From Anaerolineaceae bacterium (GTDB lineage: Bacteria > Chloroflexota > Anaerolineae > Aggregatilineales > Phototrophicaceae), in NCBI GenBank assembly GCA_020634115.1, contig JACKCH010000011.1:310001-374000 (forward strand): a DNA stretch of 64,000 nucleotides. The letters are read 5' to 3'. Below, piece by piece: positions 8,349-16,661 of this stretch. Within the stretch, counting starts at the first letter, position 1. The number at the start of each line of letters is the position of its first letter. The notes below the pieces were generated by a model. That model had not been told where the DNA came from and searched no databases. It worked only from the letters and a program-made list of their open reading frames with translations. The translations under genes and the position numbers were made by a program.

Positions 8349-9783
8349 GCTTCGCGTCGCGTATGTCGGCCTGTCCCTGCCGGCCTATTTTGCGGAGAAA
8401 CTCGATTACCGTAACCGCAGCATTGACGGACTACAGAAACTCGCCCAGGAGTGGGATTTCACGCTCGTCCCAATTGAAACAGTGATCGCCAGTGAAGCTG
8501 ATGCTGTCCAGGCCGCTAACCGGCTCAAAGACCAGGATATAGATTTTCTGCTGGTTCAGAATACGTCAATCAGTGTCGGAGATCAACTGCTGCCGCTGGT
8601 GGATATCGCCCCGCGTATTGGCCTGTGGTCGCTGCCCGATCCCGCGCTGGAGGGTGAAGTGCAGCTCCATTCGCTGGTCGCCCTGAACGAACACGCCAGT
8701 ATCCTCAAGCGGTATCTGCGCCACCGGGACATTCCGTTTAAGTGGTTCTACGATCACGTTGATTCGGAGATGTTTCAGCGCCGCTTCAGGGTCACTGTCC
8801 GGGCGTTGACAGCGGTCAAAAATATAGAACATGCCCGCATCGGTTGGATAGGCGGGGTTTCGCCCGGTTTTTACAATATGCTGGTTGACCCACGCCAGTT
8901 AAATGAACATCTAGGCGTGCACGTCGGCGAACACGAAATGGCGGAACTGGTGCGCCGGGCGGAAGCGCAGTCAGCCTCGGCTGTAGCCACCACCACAAAA
9001 GCGATGCGAGCCGCCGCCACCGCCGTGACCGTCAGTTCAGACACGGCCTTTGAGCGTGTGACCCGGGTCTACCTCGCGCTCAAGGAGATGACAGAAGAAC
9101 ACGGATACGACGCGCTGGCAGTACAGTGCTGGTCTAAAATCCAGGAGCTATACCGGATTGTGCCCTGTATGGCCTATAGCTGGCTGGGCAGTGAAGACGG
9201 CATCGCAGTATCTTGCGAGGGAGACTTACAGGGTGCAATCAGTATGTATCTGTTGAACATCCTGACTGACAGCAGTCAATCATCAACCCTGCTGGATATG
9301 GCGGCGCTCGACCCAAAAACCCGCAGCATGATGATGTTCCACTGTGGCGTCACCCCACGTCACTTTGCGAATGATGCGGGCATTAAGTGGGTGGATCATG
9401 TCATGCTGGGCCGCCATTCAGGCGACCTGCCCTATGGTGTGGCGGGCGACCTGATATTTGCGCCGCAAGAAGATACGACCATCACCTATCTGGGCGACGA
9501 TGGTTCCAGAGTTCTTGTGCTGCGAGCCAGCATCATTGAGCATGAATTGAAGGGTTTTGACGGTACACGCGGCTGGTTTGATCGTTTTGAACTCAATAAG
9601 AAGGTGATCGAACCCTGGGACTTGATTAATACGCTGACAGTACATGGGCATGAGCATCACTTCGCAGTTGGCATTGGTGATGTGACGGATGAATTGATGG
9701 AATTTGCGGCCTGGAAAAAGCTGCATCTGGTGGAACCGGTACCCTATGCAGACTACCTTCAACTTGATGGCGTCAATATATGA
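8335..9783 (+). CDS. L-fucose/L-arabinose isomerase superfamily protein
   Basis: A 482-residue cytosolic protein whose N-terminal Rossmann-like half (VAYVGLSLPAYF, LLVQNTSIS) and C-terminal half (QCWSKIQELY, SCEGDLQGA, MMMFHCGVTP, and a VHGHEHHFAVG tail) fit the fucose/arabinose isomerase superfamily. Such enzymes interconvert aldoses and ketoses using a divalent metal held by acidic residues and histidines. A good GGAAGGG site precedes ATG 8335 inside the end of dhaL. With the kinase and aldolase genes upstream it would complete an isomerase-kinase-aldolase set. It is shorter than FucI (about 590 residues), nearer AraA length. The substrate is unassigned. Confidence 0.75.
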   Translation: MAKHKLRVAYVGLSLPAYFAEKLDYRNRSIDGLQKLAQEWDFTLVPIETVIASEADAVQAANRLKDQDIDFLLVQNTSISVGDQLLPLVDIAPRIGLWSLPDPALEGEVQLHSLVALNEHASILKRYLRHRDIPFKWFYDHVDSEMFQRRFRVTVRALTAVKNIEHARIGWIGGVSPGFYNMLVDPRQLNEHLGVHVGEHEMAELVRRAEAQSASAVATTTKAMRAAATAVTVSSDTAFERVTRVYLALKEMTEEHGYDALAVQCWSKIQELYRIVPCMAYSWLGSEDGIAVSCEGDLQGAISMYLLNILTDSSQSSTLLDMAALDPKTRSMMMFHCGVTPRHFANDAGIKWVDHVMLGRHSGDLPYGVAGDLIFAPQEDTTITYLGDDGSRVLVLRASIIEHELKGFDGTRGWFDRFELNKKVIEPWDLINTLTVHGHEHHFAVGIGDVTDELMEFAAWKKLHLVEPVPYADYLQLDGVNI

Positions 9784-10985
9784 AAGAAGGTACGCAGCAG
9801 CCTGGTAACGCACTTTCCGGACAGCAGATTACGAATGTGGCGATCATGTGGGGGATATACGCTGCCTTTTATCTTGGCCGCCTCAACCTCAGCCCGGCGC
9901 TGCCCGCGATTGCGGGATCATTGAAAATCGGCCTGGGCGAAGTCGGAATCCTCGGAAATGTGTTTTTTTGGAGCTACGCTGCGGGGCAGATTATCAATGG
10001 GCAGGTTGGCAGCCTGGTCAGGCCGCATAAAGTCGTTCTGGCAGGGCTGCTGTTGGTTGCCGCCGCCAATATCGGATTTGCAATGCAAACATCGCTGGGC
10101 ATGATGGTTATCTTCTGGGGTGTGAACGGCTTTGCCCAATCCATGGGCTGGGGGCCGATGCTGCGTATCCTGTCCTCACACATTCCGGGCAGCCAGAAAC
10201 GCCGTATTTCAACGCTCTTCTCAATGAGCTTCCAGGTAGGCACGTCGGTGGCCTGGGGACTGGCCGCGTTACTAATCACCATTGGTGACTTTCGCTTGGC
10301 CTTTATCGTGCCGGGGGTACTGCTGCTGGGAATTGCGCTTTTCTGGAGATTGACCGGGTTGGATTCCGAACAGCGACCCCTTGTTCGCCAGCAATCCAGC
10401 CTGAGCGCCGTTATAGCGGATATTCGGCAGCTTTTTCCGGCTCTGTTGATCGCGGCTTTCATCGGATTCGTTTACATCGGATTCCTTATCTGGCTGCCAA
10501 CTTTTATCCAGAGCACTGACTTTTTGCCGAATTCCATCAACACGATACTGACGGCTCTTGTTCCACTGGTCGGCATACCGGGGATGCTGCTGGCAGGACG
10601 CCTGCTGGCACGGCAGTCGAGTCTCTTTTTAACCCTCACACAGGTGTTGTTGGGGCTGCTGATTTGTCTCTTGATTAGCAGCACAACCACTGCATTGATT
10701 CAGTTTATTGCACTGCTGGGAGCAGTCATGCTGGCGAGCGGTATAGCGGCGCTGGCCCTGAGTACCGTGCCCATGCTCCTGGTGACCGCTGACCGCGTAT
10801 CATCTGCTGGGGGATTAATTACCGCTATATGGAGCGTGGCAGGGGGCCTAGCCGGGACAGTTGTTGGCTCTCTGGCAGAGCGCTCTGGCTGGACTGCCGT
10901 ATTTTACCTGTGGATAGGCTGCACACTGGCTGCTGTAGTAGTTGCTTTGCTGGCATGGATCAGAACCGCAAAATCCCGAATATGA
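9780..10985 (+). CDS. MFS transporter
   Basis: A 401-residue integral membrane protein with about 12 predicted hydrophobic helices and a hydrophilic central loop (about residues 195-222). It begins in an ATGA overlap with the isomerase gene. The pattern is that of the major facilitator superfamily, close to sugar-phosphate/organic-anion or sugar-acid symporters (NVAIMWGIYAAFYLGRLNLS at the first helix). It probably imports the substrate of this gene cluster across the cytoplasmic membrane. No binding protein or ABC system is encoded nearby, so this is the only candidate uptake system of the cluster. Confidence 0.88.
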   Translation: MKEGTQQPGNALSGQQITNVAIMWGIYAAFYLGRLNLSPALPAIAGSLKIGLGEVGILGNVFFWSYAAGQIINGQVGSLVRPHKVVLAGLLLVAAANIGFAMQTSLGMMVIFWGVNGFAQSMGWGPMLRILSSHIPGSQKRRISTLFSMSFQVGTSVAWGLAALLITIGDFRLAFIVPGVLLLGIALFWRLTGLDSEQRPLVRQQSSLSAVIADIRQLFPALLIAAFIGFVYIGFLIWLPTFIQSTDFLPNSINTILTALVPLVGIPGMLLAGRLLARQSSLFLTLTQVLLGLLICLLISSTTTALIQFIALLGAVMLASGIAALALSTVPMLLVTADRVSSAGGLITAIWSVAGGLAGTVVGSLAERSGWTAVFYLWIGCTLAAVVVALLAWIRTAKSRI

Positions 10986-10997
10986 GGAAAACGCAAA

Positions 10998-12197
10998 ATG
11001 AAAAATGCACCGTTATCAGGAATTCGTGTAATTGACCAGACCCAGGCGCTCGCCGGGCCGTACTGTGCCATGATGCTCGGTGATCTTGGTGCAGATGTGA
11101 TCAAAATCGAGCGCCCAGGAGTTGGTGACCAATCTCGACAGTGGGGCCCCCCCTATATTCAGGATCAAAGCACTTATTATCTGTCCGTGAATCGGAACAA
11201 ACGAGGCGTGGCTCTGAATATCGCATCTGACCAGGGGCGGAGGATTGTGCACCAGATGGTGGAATCTGCTGACATATTTATCACAAATCTTGCCACCCGT
11301 CACGCACTCCAGAAGTATGGTCTGGATTATGAAACGCTCAACGCACTTAATCCGCGCCTGATCTATGCCTCGATCAGCGGCTATGGGCGTACTGGCCCAC
11401 GTGCCGACCAACCGGGCTATGACCTGGTAGCACAGGCCGAATCAGGTACGATGTCCCTTACTGGTGAAGTGGACGGCGCCCCCATGCGCTTCCTGAGTCC
11501 CATCGCGGACTTAACCTGCGGCCTGTTTACGCTGATCGGCATTCTCACTGCGTTGTATACACGCGAGCAGACCGGCAAAGGGCAGTTTCTAGACCAATCG
11601 CTTCAGGAAGGGCAGATTACTTGGTTGGACAACTATGCAGGGGAGTATTTCGCCACCGGCAAGAATCCCAAACGCAGGGGCAATCAGCATCCACAGATTA
11701 CGCCCTATCAGGCCGTCCAGGGCGCTGATGGGGACTGGTTCATCCTGGGTGTGGGATCGGACAATGTCTGGCAGTCCTTTTGTAAGCTGGTTGGCCGCGA
11801 AGACCTGGCAATTGATCCACGCTTTATTGAGAACGCCAACCGGGTCAAGCACCATGAAATTTTAATGCCTGTCGTCAAGGAAATCATCAAGACCCGTCCT
11901 GTAGATGAATGGCTGGGTGAATTGCGATCTGCTGGTGTCCCCGCCGGGCGTATCAACACGATTGACCAGGCGTTGAGTGATGAGCATCTGATTGAACGCG
12001 GCATGATTGTCGAATTAGAGCATCCTGCTCTTGGGGTGCTGAAATCCATCGCTACCCCGGTGCATCTGTCCGATACACCACTGGTTTACCGGATTCCGCC
12101 GCCGCGACTGGGCGAACATACTGTCCAGGTGCTGCGTGAATTACAGTACAGTGAGGAAGAAATCCGGACTCTGCAAGCGCAATCCGTCATTAACTAG
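10998..12197 (+). CDS. Family III CoA-transferase (CaiB/BaiF type)
   Basis: A 399-residue protein with the family III CoA-transferase features. It opens with SGIRVIDQTQALAGPY, has the NRNKRGVALNI block, and carries Asp171 in SPIADLTCGLF at the position of the catalytic aspartate that forms the CoA anhydride. It moves CoA between carboxylic acids, such as formyl-CoA:oxalate or succinyl-CoA:hydroxyacid. A GAGGAAA site precedes ATG 10998. Its presence implies that the pathway makes a carboxylic acid, perhaps through the aldehyde dehydrogenase, that is activated to a CoA thioester. That would also explain the thiolase-like and DUF35 genes. Confidence 0.92.
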   Translation: MKNAPLSGIRVIDQTQALAGPYCAMMLGDLGADVIKIERPGVGDQSRQWGPPYIQDQSTYYLSVNRNKRGVALNIASDQGRRIVHQMVESADIFITNLATRHALQKYGLDYETLNALNPRLIYASISGYGRTGPRADQPGYDLVAQAESGTMSLTGEVDGAPMRFLSPIADLTCGLFTLIGILTALYTREQTGKGQFLDQSLQEGQITWLDNYAGEYFATGKNPKRRGNQHPQITPYQAVQGADGDWFILGVGSDNVWQSFCKLVGREDLAIDPRFIENANRVKHHEILMPVVKEIIKTRPVDEWLGELRSAGVPAGRINTIDQALSDEHLIERGMIVELEHPALGVLKSIATPVHLSDTPLVYRIPPPRLGEHTVQVLRELQYSEEEIRTLQAQSVIN

Positions 12198-12260
12198 CCA
12201 TGCCTATCAGTCTGCACCCGGTATATTAATCTGTTCAGATGGAAGAAGGGCGATGCTTCA

Positions 12261-13286
12261 ATGAAGGCCGCATATTATTCAGGTAACGGCACAATTGAAA
12301 TTGGCACATGCCAGCCTGTTGCGCCGGGCAATGATGATATTCAGATTCAGGTGGCTTATGGGGGTATATGCGGAACTGACCTGCATATCTTCCGGGGTGC
12401 GATGAGCCATCGAGTCACGATTCCACAGATCATGGGTCACGAGATTTCGGGGACAGTGGCGGCGGTTGGTGCTAACGTTTCAGATTTTTCCGTCGGTGAT
12501 CGCGTTACTGTCATGCCACTTGAACCGTGCAACTGTCCTGAAGAACAACAATCATCCGAATTCTGGTATGTTTGTGAAGGGCTTAAGGTGCTGGGATTGG
12601 ACACCAATGGTGGCTTTCAAAGCTTCTGGACAGTTCCCGCCAGGACGGTTCACAAACTGCCCGATGCGCTCTCCCTGACACATGGCGCGCTGATGGAACC
12701 GCTGGCTGTTGCCTGCCATGCTGTGCGCCGGGCAAAGATTATGCCTGGGGAATCAGTGGTTGTGCTGGGTGGCGGCCCAATCGGAACACTGGTGGCCCTG
12801 GTGGCGCGGGCGGCGGGCGGGGATGTCATTGTGGCAGAAATTAATCCATACCGGATTGATCGTCTGCGCACCCACTTCGGGTTTGAGGTGGTCAGTCCCC
12901 CTGAAGCGGATCTGAAATCGATTGTCCTGGGGAAAACAGGCGGGAAGGGCTGTGACGCTGTTTTTGAAGTGACGGGCCACCCCAGTGCCGCCGCCCTCAT
13001 GACCGAGCTGCCCCGTGTGCATGGGCGCATCATGATTACCGGCATTTTCGCCACGCCCCCGGCGGTTGATCTCTTCAAATTATTCTGGCGTGAGATTACG
13101 GTGATTCCAACCCGGCTGTACGATCATCAGGATTTCAGCCAGGGGATTCAACTGGCGGCATCGGGTACTGTTCAGCTTGATTCCATTATTACCAACATCC
13201 GGCCACTGGATGAACTCCAAGTCAGTCTCAGTGAACTCAGCAGCGGCGCAAACGCGCTTAAAGTGCTGATGGATATGCAAAATTAG
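12261..13286 (+). CDS. Zinc-dependent medium-chain alcohol dehydrogenase
   Basis: A 341-residue MDR dehydrogenase of the threonine/butanediol/sorbitol dehydrogenase group. The catalytic zinc ligands Cys37 (GGICGTDLH), His60 and Glu61 (GHEISG) are present, as is the NAD loop VVLGGGPIG (about residues 168-176). The structural-zinc lobe is degenerate: only Cys90, Cys92 and Cys105 remain, with a spacer unlike the normal four-cysteine pattern. It probably oxidises a secondary alcohol or polyol to a ketone. It follows the CoA-transferase by 63 bp, so it may be read from the same message or from a weak promoter in the gap. Confidence 0.9.
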   Translation: MKAAYYSGNGTIEIGTCQPVAPGNDDIQIQVAYGGICGTDLHIFRGAMSHRVTIPQIMGHEISGTVAAVGANVSDFSVGDRVTVMPLEPCNCPEEQQSSEFWYVCEGLKVLGLDTNGGFQSFWTVPARTVHKLPDALSLTHGALMEPLAVACHAVRRAKIMPGESVVVLGGGPIGTLVALVARAAGGDVIVAEINPYRIDRLRTHFGFEVVSPPEADLKSIVLGKTGGKGCDAVFEVTGHPSAAALMTELPRVHGRIMITGIFATPPAVDLFKLFWREITVIPTRLYDHQDFSQGIQLAASGTVQLDSIITNIRPLDELQVSLSELSSGANALKVLMDMQN

Positions 13287-13314
13287 GTCATTTTTTCTGC
13301 GAAAGGCGAAGCCA

Positions 13315-14763
13315 ATGAAAACCGTAGCATTTGAATATGGTCAGGGGTATATGGAGGCGCAGCTCCCAGATGATGCCGATGTTTTTATCCCTGGGGAAAC
13401 CGTTCCCGATCCGCCTTGCCTGGATGACCCGATCACTGCGACAAGGGACTCCATCCTCAACCCGATTGGGATGGAATCAATAGCTAGGCAGGTAGGAGCA
13501 GGGTCCAAAGTCGTGATTGTCTTCCCTGATAAGGTGAAAGGTGGCTTTCATGAAACCTCTCACCGTAAGGTATCGATCCCCATCATATTAGAAGAATGCT
13601 TCAAAGCCGGAGTCCGTCAAGAAGACATCCGCCTGGTGTGTAGCACCGGTCTGCACCGGAAAAACACGAAAGAGGAGATCCGGCACATCCTGGGCGATGG
13701 AATCTTTGACCGCTACTGGTGGACAGGACAAATCTATAACCACGACAGTGAAGATTGGGATAACCTGGTTGACCTGGGCAAGAGCGAACTGAACGATCCG
13801 GTCATCATGAATCGTGAAGTTTTTGAGTCCGACCTTGCTGTCCTCGTCGGTCACACGCTCGGCAATCCCTACGGCGGCTATTCCGGTGGGTATAAGCACT
13901 GTGCGACTGGCCTGACTCACTGGCGTTCCATCGCTGGGCATCATGTTCCCCATGTCATGCACCGTGAGGACTTCACGACAGTCAGCCATCACAGCCTGAT
14001 GCGTCGAAAATTTGATGCCATCGGGCAGCACATGGAAAAGCAGATGGGGAAGAAATTCTTCATGTGCGATGCCGTACTGGATACACAGATGCGCCAGATC
14101 GCGGTGTTTTCCGGCTATGGCAAGGAAATGCAGCCGCTTTCATGGGATGTGGCGAACAAACGAACCTACGTCCCCTGGGCGGAACAGAAATATGACATCA
14201 TGATATTCGGGATGCCGCAGGCATTTCATTATGGCAACGGACACGGCACGAACCCAATTCTGATTTACCAGGCGATTGGCGCACAGGTAATTCGCCATCG
14301 CCGGGTCATGCGTGATAATTTTGTGATTATCTGTGCATCCATTTGCAACGGTTATTTCCATGATGAGGAATTCCCATCGTACCGAGAACTGTATGACCTA
14401 TTCCAGAGCGATTACCATAACACCCTGCCGGATGTGGAGCAGTACGGCGAGCTTTTTGCCAATAATGCCGAATATGTGAAGAAGTTCCGTTTCGGATATG
14501 GTTATCATCCCTATCACGCATTCTCAATGATCGCGTGCGGACACATTACGGAAATGCACACAGCGGCGACGTATATTGTTGGAGCTTATGAACCAGGCTA
14601 TGCGCGTTCAATGGGCATGAAAACCCGCGCCACTTTCGCGGAAGCACTCCAGGATGCGGAACGCTATGTCGGCTCACAGCCTCGAATCCTGGCGCTACCA
14701 AGAGCGTTTCGAACGGCCAGCGTGCATCTCATGATGAAAGATTCCAAGCCTCATCCTGAATAG
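13315..14763 (+). CDS. LarA-family (nickel-pincer cofactor) racemase/epimerase-like protein
   Basis: A 482-residue protein resembling lactate racemase LarA. It has TGLHRKNTKEE with His114, NHD with His143, GHT with His180 and YSGGYKHC with Lys194, the likely attachment lysine for the nickel-pincer cofactor. It is longer than LarA (about 425). The usual DxTR near residue 72 reads DKVK. LarA relatives racemise or epimerise 2-hydroxy acids and sugar acids. No larB, larC or larE is visible in this window, so the cofactor would have to be made elsewhere. As the last gene of the cluster it could set the stereochemistry of a hydroxy acid before CoA activation. The substrate is unknown. Confidence 0.72.
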   Translation: MKTVAFEYGQGYMEAQLPDDADVFIPGETVPDPPCLDDPITATRDSILNPIGMESIARQVGAGSKVVIVFPDKVKGGFHETSHRKVSIPIILEECFKAGVRQEDIRLVCSTGLHRKNTKEEIRHILGDGIFDRYWWTGQIYNHDSEDWDNLVDLGKSELNDPVIMNREVFESDLAVLVGHTLGNPYGGYSGGYKHCATGLTHWRSIAGHHVPHVMHREDFTTVSHHSLMRRKFDAIGQHMEKQMGKKFFMCDAVLDTQMRQIAVFSGYGKEMQPLSWDVANKRTYVPWAEQKYDIMIFGMPQAFHYGNGHGTNPILIYQAIGAQVIRHRRVMRDNFVIICASICNGYFHDEEFPSYRELYDLFQSDYHNTLPDVEQYGELFANNAEYVKKFRFGYGYHPYHAFSMIACGHITEMHTAATYIVGAYEPGYARSMGMKTRATFAEALQDAERYVGSQPRILALPRAFRTASVHLMMKDSKPHPE

Positions 14764-15082
14764 CAAGTGACTTGTTCACAGCCCTTCCCATCTATAAATT
14801 GAGTTGGTGTCCCTTATTTGGAACCATCATCGTATAGATTTTCCTCTACTCATTTCTGTACCATCTCATACCCGATCAGCAGGTATAATTCGTTGATATC
14901 CTTGCCCTGCGGCACCTGGATGCAGCGGGTTGCGCTCAATCTGGCGGTGCAGGATGCCTGCTTTTGTCGCCGCTGCCGGTCTGGACAGTGCGCACCTACG
15001 GGTCGCTGCTCGCAGGGTATCCCCGGCCTTGTAGGACTTCAGCAGCGCCTTGGCGGTCAATTCGAAGTCCTCAGCGCGGGGG
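14764..15082. other. Non-coding / decayed DNA after the catabolic cluster
   Basis: No convincing gene is found. Minus-strand frames here continue past the parA remnant and contain a short open stretch (about 14866-15060) with no recognisable domain. They may be the eroded downstream part of the same partition-type locus. Confidence 0.4.
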
Positions 15083-15315
15083 TCACTGGAAAATCAGCAG
15101 ATATGTATAGATGGCGTCAGCACCGAAGTCCTTTGTACCTGTCGTGACGAGTGTGGCGTGGGACTGGCTATCGGTATCAATGAGCAGGACACGGGCGTTG
15201 GATGCACCAGCACGGCGCAGCATGGAGGCGATACCGACGGCGGTATTGGTGGCGGATGTCGACTTGCCGACACCCCCTTGTGGTTGGTGAACACGAAGAT
15301 GCGAGTCATTGCCAT
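15083..15315 (-). pseudogene. parA/soj-type ATPase remnant (frameshifted, truncated)
   Basis: The minus strand begins with an AGAGG site and ATG at 15315 or 15309, then MTRIFVFTNHKG. The run of five Gs just after that should be six to continue into GVGKSTSATNTAVG, the deviant Walker A motif of ParA, so one base is missing. After the shift the frame gives Walker A, a leucine-rich helix and LLIDTDSQSHAT (the Walker A' region), and then a stop at 15083. About 76 residues remain of an expected 250 or more. It is therefore a dead copy of a ParA family chromosome/plasmid partition ATPase, a sign of a former mobile element or plasmid insertion. Confidence 0.8.
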
Positions 15316-15995
15316 TTCCTCTCTTACTCGATACTTGGATGAAAATCACTGGGCTGGCAAGGACTTCGCGAAAGCGTGATACACTTTTTGCGGGAGTCTT
15401 GCTGGCACGAGCAGCGAGCCTTCAAGGTGGTGAGGGGGGATGAAACTAAATCCGAGTTCGTGAAACGCAAGAGTTTTGCGCGTTGAGGAAATGCAATCTG
15501 TCGTAGAAATTCAGGGGAAATATAGCTTGTGGGATGTTCGCCTAGACTTTTGTCCTTCCAGCACAGCAGGACGTGACCCGAACATTGTCCTGAGTTCAAA
15601 CCGGCAGCGTGATGGCTGCCGGTTTTTTGTTGGATTATGAGCCACACTAATGCAACCAGTACGCCCTGATTGACTACGTGAAGCAGGTGAAAACATGCGA
15701 CTCTCCATTTTGTTGATGTGCTTCTTCTGTTCGATATCCGTTAGCACGGCTCAAATGCAGGATCAGATCGAGCTTGAAGTAATTTCGCGAGAAAATGTGT
15801 GTCGATTGAGCGTGTCTTATCCCTAGATAGCTGAAATCGGGATTACGACCCTCCTTCCCGCACAAAAGGATCTGCCCTTTCGCTTGATATGCGTTTAAGA
15901 AATTAACACGGCGTTCCAATTCGTAGGGACGCCCAGCTGGTTTCCTCACCCTCCCGGAATTCACCTTACGATGTATCCCTACCAGATGCCCCACT
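15316..15995. other. Gene-poor stretch without recognised genes
   Basis: No frame here shows a recognisable family, good ribosome binding site or sustained codon bias. A plus-strand terminator-like hairpin lies at 15598-15630. A minus-strand open frame at 15674-16060 runs into the SRPBCC gene on the same strand and is judged spurious. The stretch looks like decayed DNA adjoining the parA remnant. Confidence 0.4.
15598..15630 (+). terminator. Intrinsic terminator-like hairpin
   Basis: An 11-bp perfect stem (AAACCGGCAGC at 15598-15608 and GCTGCCGGTTT at 15615-15625) with loop GTGATG is followed by a T-rich run. This is a classical rho-independent terminator on the plus strand. No intact plus-strand gene lies immediately upstream, so it may be left over from a lost gene. 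Confidence 0.6.
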
Positions 15996-16517
15996 TTATA
16001 AGCTGATGGCCCGCGTTTCATAGGCACGCTCCGGGTTTTTTTCCCGTAGGTCAATACCATGCTCTAGCCAGGCCTTGAGGTTCGTCATGAAGAAACTCCA
16101 GCCGAGGTTACAGCTTAAGTGCCAGCTGACGCGGTCAGTTGGGGTATCCGTGATATTGTCTTGTCGAAGTTCCACTATCGTTTCATCCCCGTTTTGTTGA
16201 AACGTGACCGTCACAATGATTGGTTCACCATTGTTATTTTTGCCAAACGTGAATTGCAACAGGGTGTTTTCGACGATTCGCAGAATTTCCCCCTGTGTCG
16301 CCGCGTCCTGATGCCAGCGCCAGGCGTACGCATCGCCGGGAATTGCTATCGTGTCTGCCGGGCGATGCGCTCCATCCGGCGCGGTATGATCGGCCTGAGC
16401 AACGAACCACTGTATAATTTCGGCTGGCACAGCCCAGGCTCGGAAAACTCGCTCAATTTCAGCTTGGATGAAGATACGGCGGGTGAATTGTGTCCAGTCA
16501 TAAGCGGAAGCAGTCAT
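15996..16517 (-). CDS. SRPBCC/AHSA1-type START-domain protein
   Basis: A 173-residue protein starting at ATG 16517 behind an AGAGGTG site. It has the AHSA1 layout: FTRRIFIQAEIERVFRAWAVP near the start, a GEILRIVENTLLQFTF strand block and a C-terminal GWSFFMTNLKAWLEHG helix. These small helix-grip proteins bind hydrophobic ligands or act as stress partners. Their exact role is rarely known. It is transcribed divergently from a second SRPBCC gene that is coupled to an ArsR regulator. The shared promoter region with two operator-like palindromes suggests that both are controlled by that regulator. Confidence 0.85.
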   Translation of the reverse strand: MTASAYDWTQFTRRIFIQAEIERVFRAWAVPAEIIQWFVAQADHTAPDGAHRPADTIAIPGDAYAWRWHQDAATQGEILRIVENTLLQFTFGKNNNGEPIIVTVTFQQNGDETIVELRQDNITDTPTDRVSWHLSCNLGWSFFMTNLKAWLEHGIDLREKNPERAYETRAISL

Positions 16518-16535
16518 TACTACACCTCTCAATAT

Positions 16536-16551
16536 GCAACCATTCAGTTGC
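16536..16551. promoter_or_regulatory. Operator-like palindrome, copy 1
   Basis: GCAAC-N6-GTTGC, flanked by AT on the left and GTAT on the right. It lies just downstream of the minus-strand -10 box, around the expected start of that transcript. It has the same core as copy 2, 45 bp away. It is likely a site for the ArsR repressor encoded at 17111-17443; this is an inference from symmetry and position. Confidence 0.6.
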
Positions 16552-16555
16552 GTAT

Positions 16556-16584
16556 ATCATACAACAAGTCGCGCAATTATGCAA
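16556..16584 (-). promoter_or_regulatory. Sigma-70 promoter for the minus-strand SRPBCC gene
   Basis: Read on the minus strand: -35 TTGCAT (16584-16579), a 17-bp spacer and -10 TATGAT (16561-16556), with the start codon 38 bp beyond the -10 box. The -35 box overlaps operator-like copy 2. Confidence 0.6.
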
Positions 16585-16596
16585 CTATTTGGTTGC
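16581..16596. promoter_or_regulatory. Operator-like palindrome, copy 2
   Basis: GCAAC-N6-GTTGC again, with the same ATG/GTAT flanks as copy 1. It overlaps the -35 boxes of both divergent promoters, so a protein bound here could block both at once. Confidence 0.6.
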
Positions 16597-16621
16597 GTAT
16601 AGTGTATTTTCGTGCTATATT
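16593..16621 (+). promoter_or_regulatory. Sigma-70 promoter for the SRPBCC-arsR operon
   Basis: -35 TTGCGT (16593-16598), a 17-bp spacer and -10 TATATT (16616-16621). The start codon of the SRPBCC gene is 40 bp downstream. The -35 box overlaps operator-like copy 2, consistent with autorepression by the ArsR protein of this operon. Confidence 0.65.
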
Positions 16622-16661
16622 CTCATTGAAAAGAGTAATTACGAGAGAAGAGTGTGGGAAA

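Noticed and set aside
15674..16060. 128-codon minus-strand frame
   Set aside because: It overlaps the end of the SRPBCC gene on the same strand in another frame, lacks an SD site and resembles no known family.
16119..16661. Upstream extension of the second SRPBCC gene
   Set aside because: It crosses the divergent promoters, both operator palindromes and the other SRPBCC gene on the opposite strand. ATG 16662 begins at the family's usual N-terminus.
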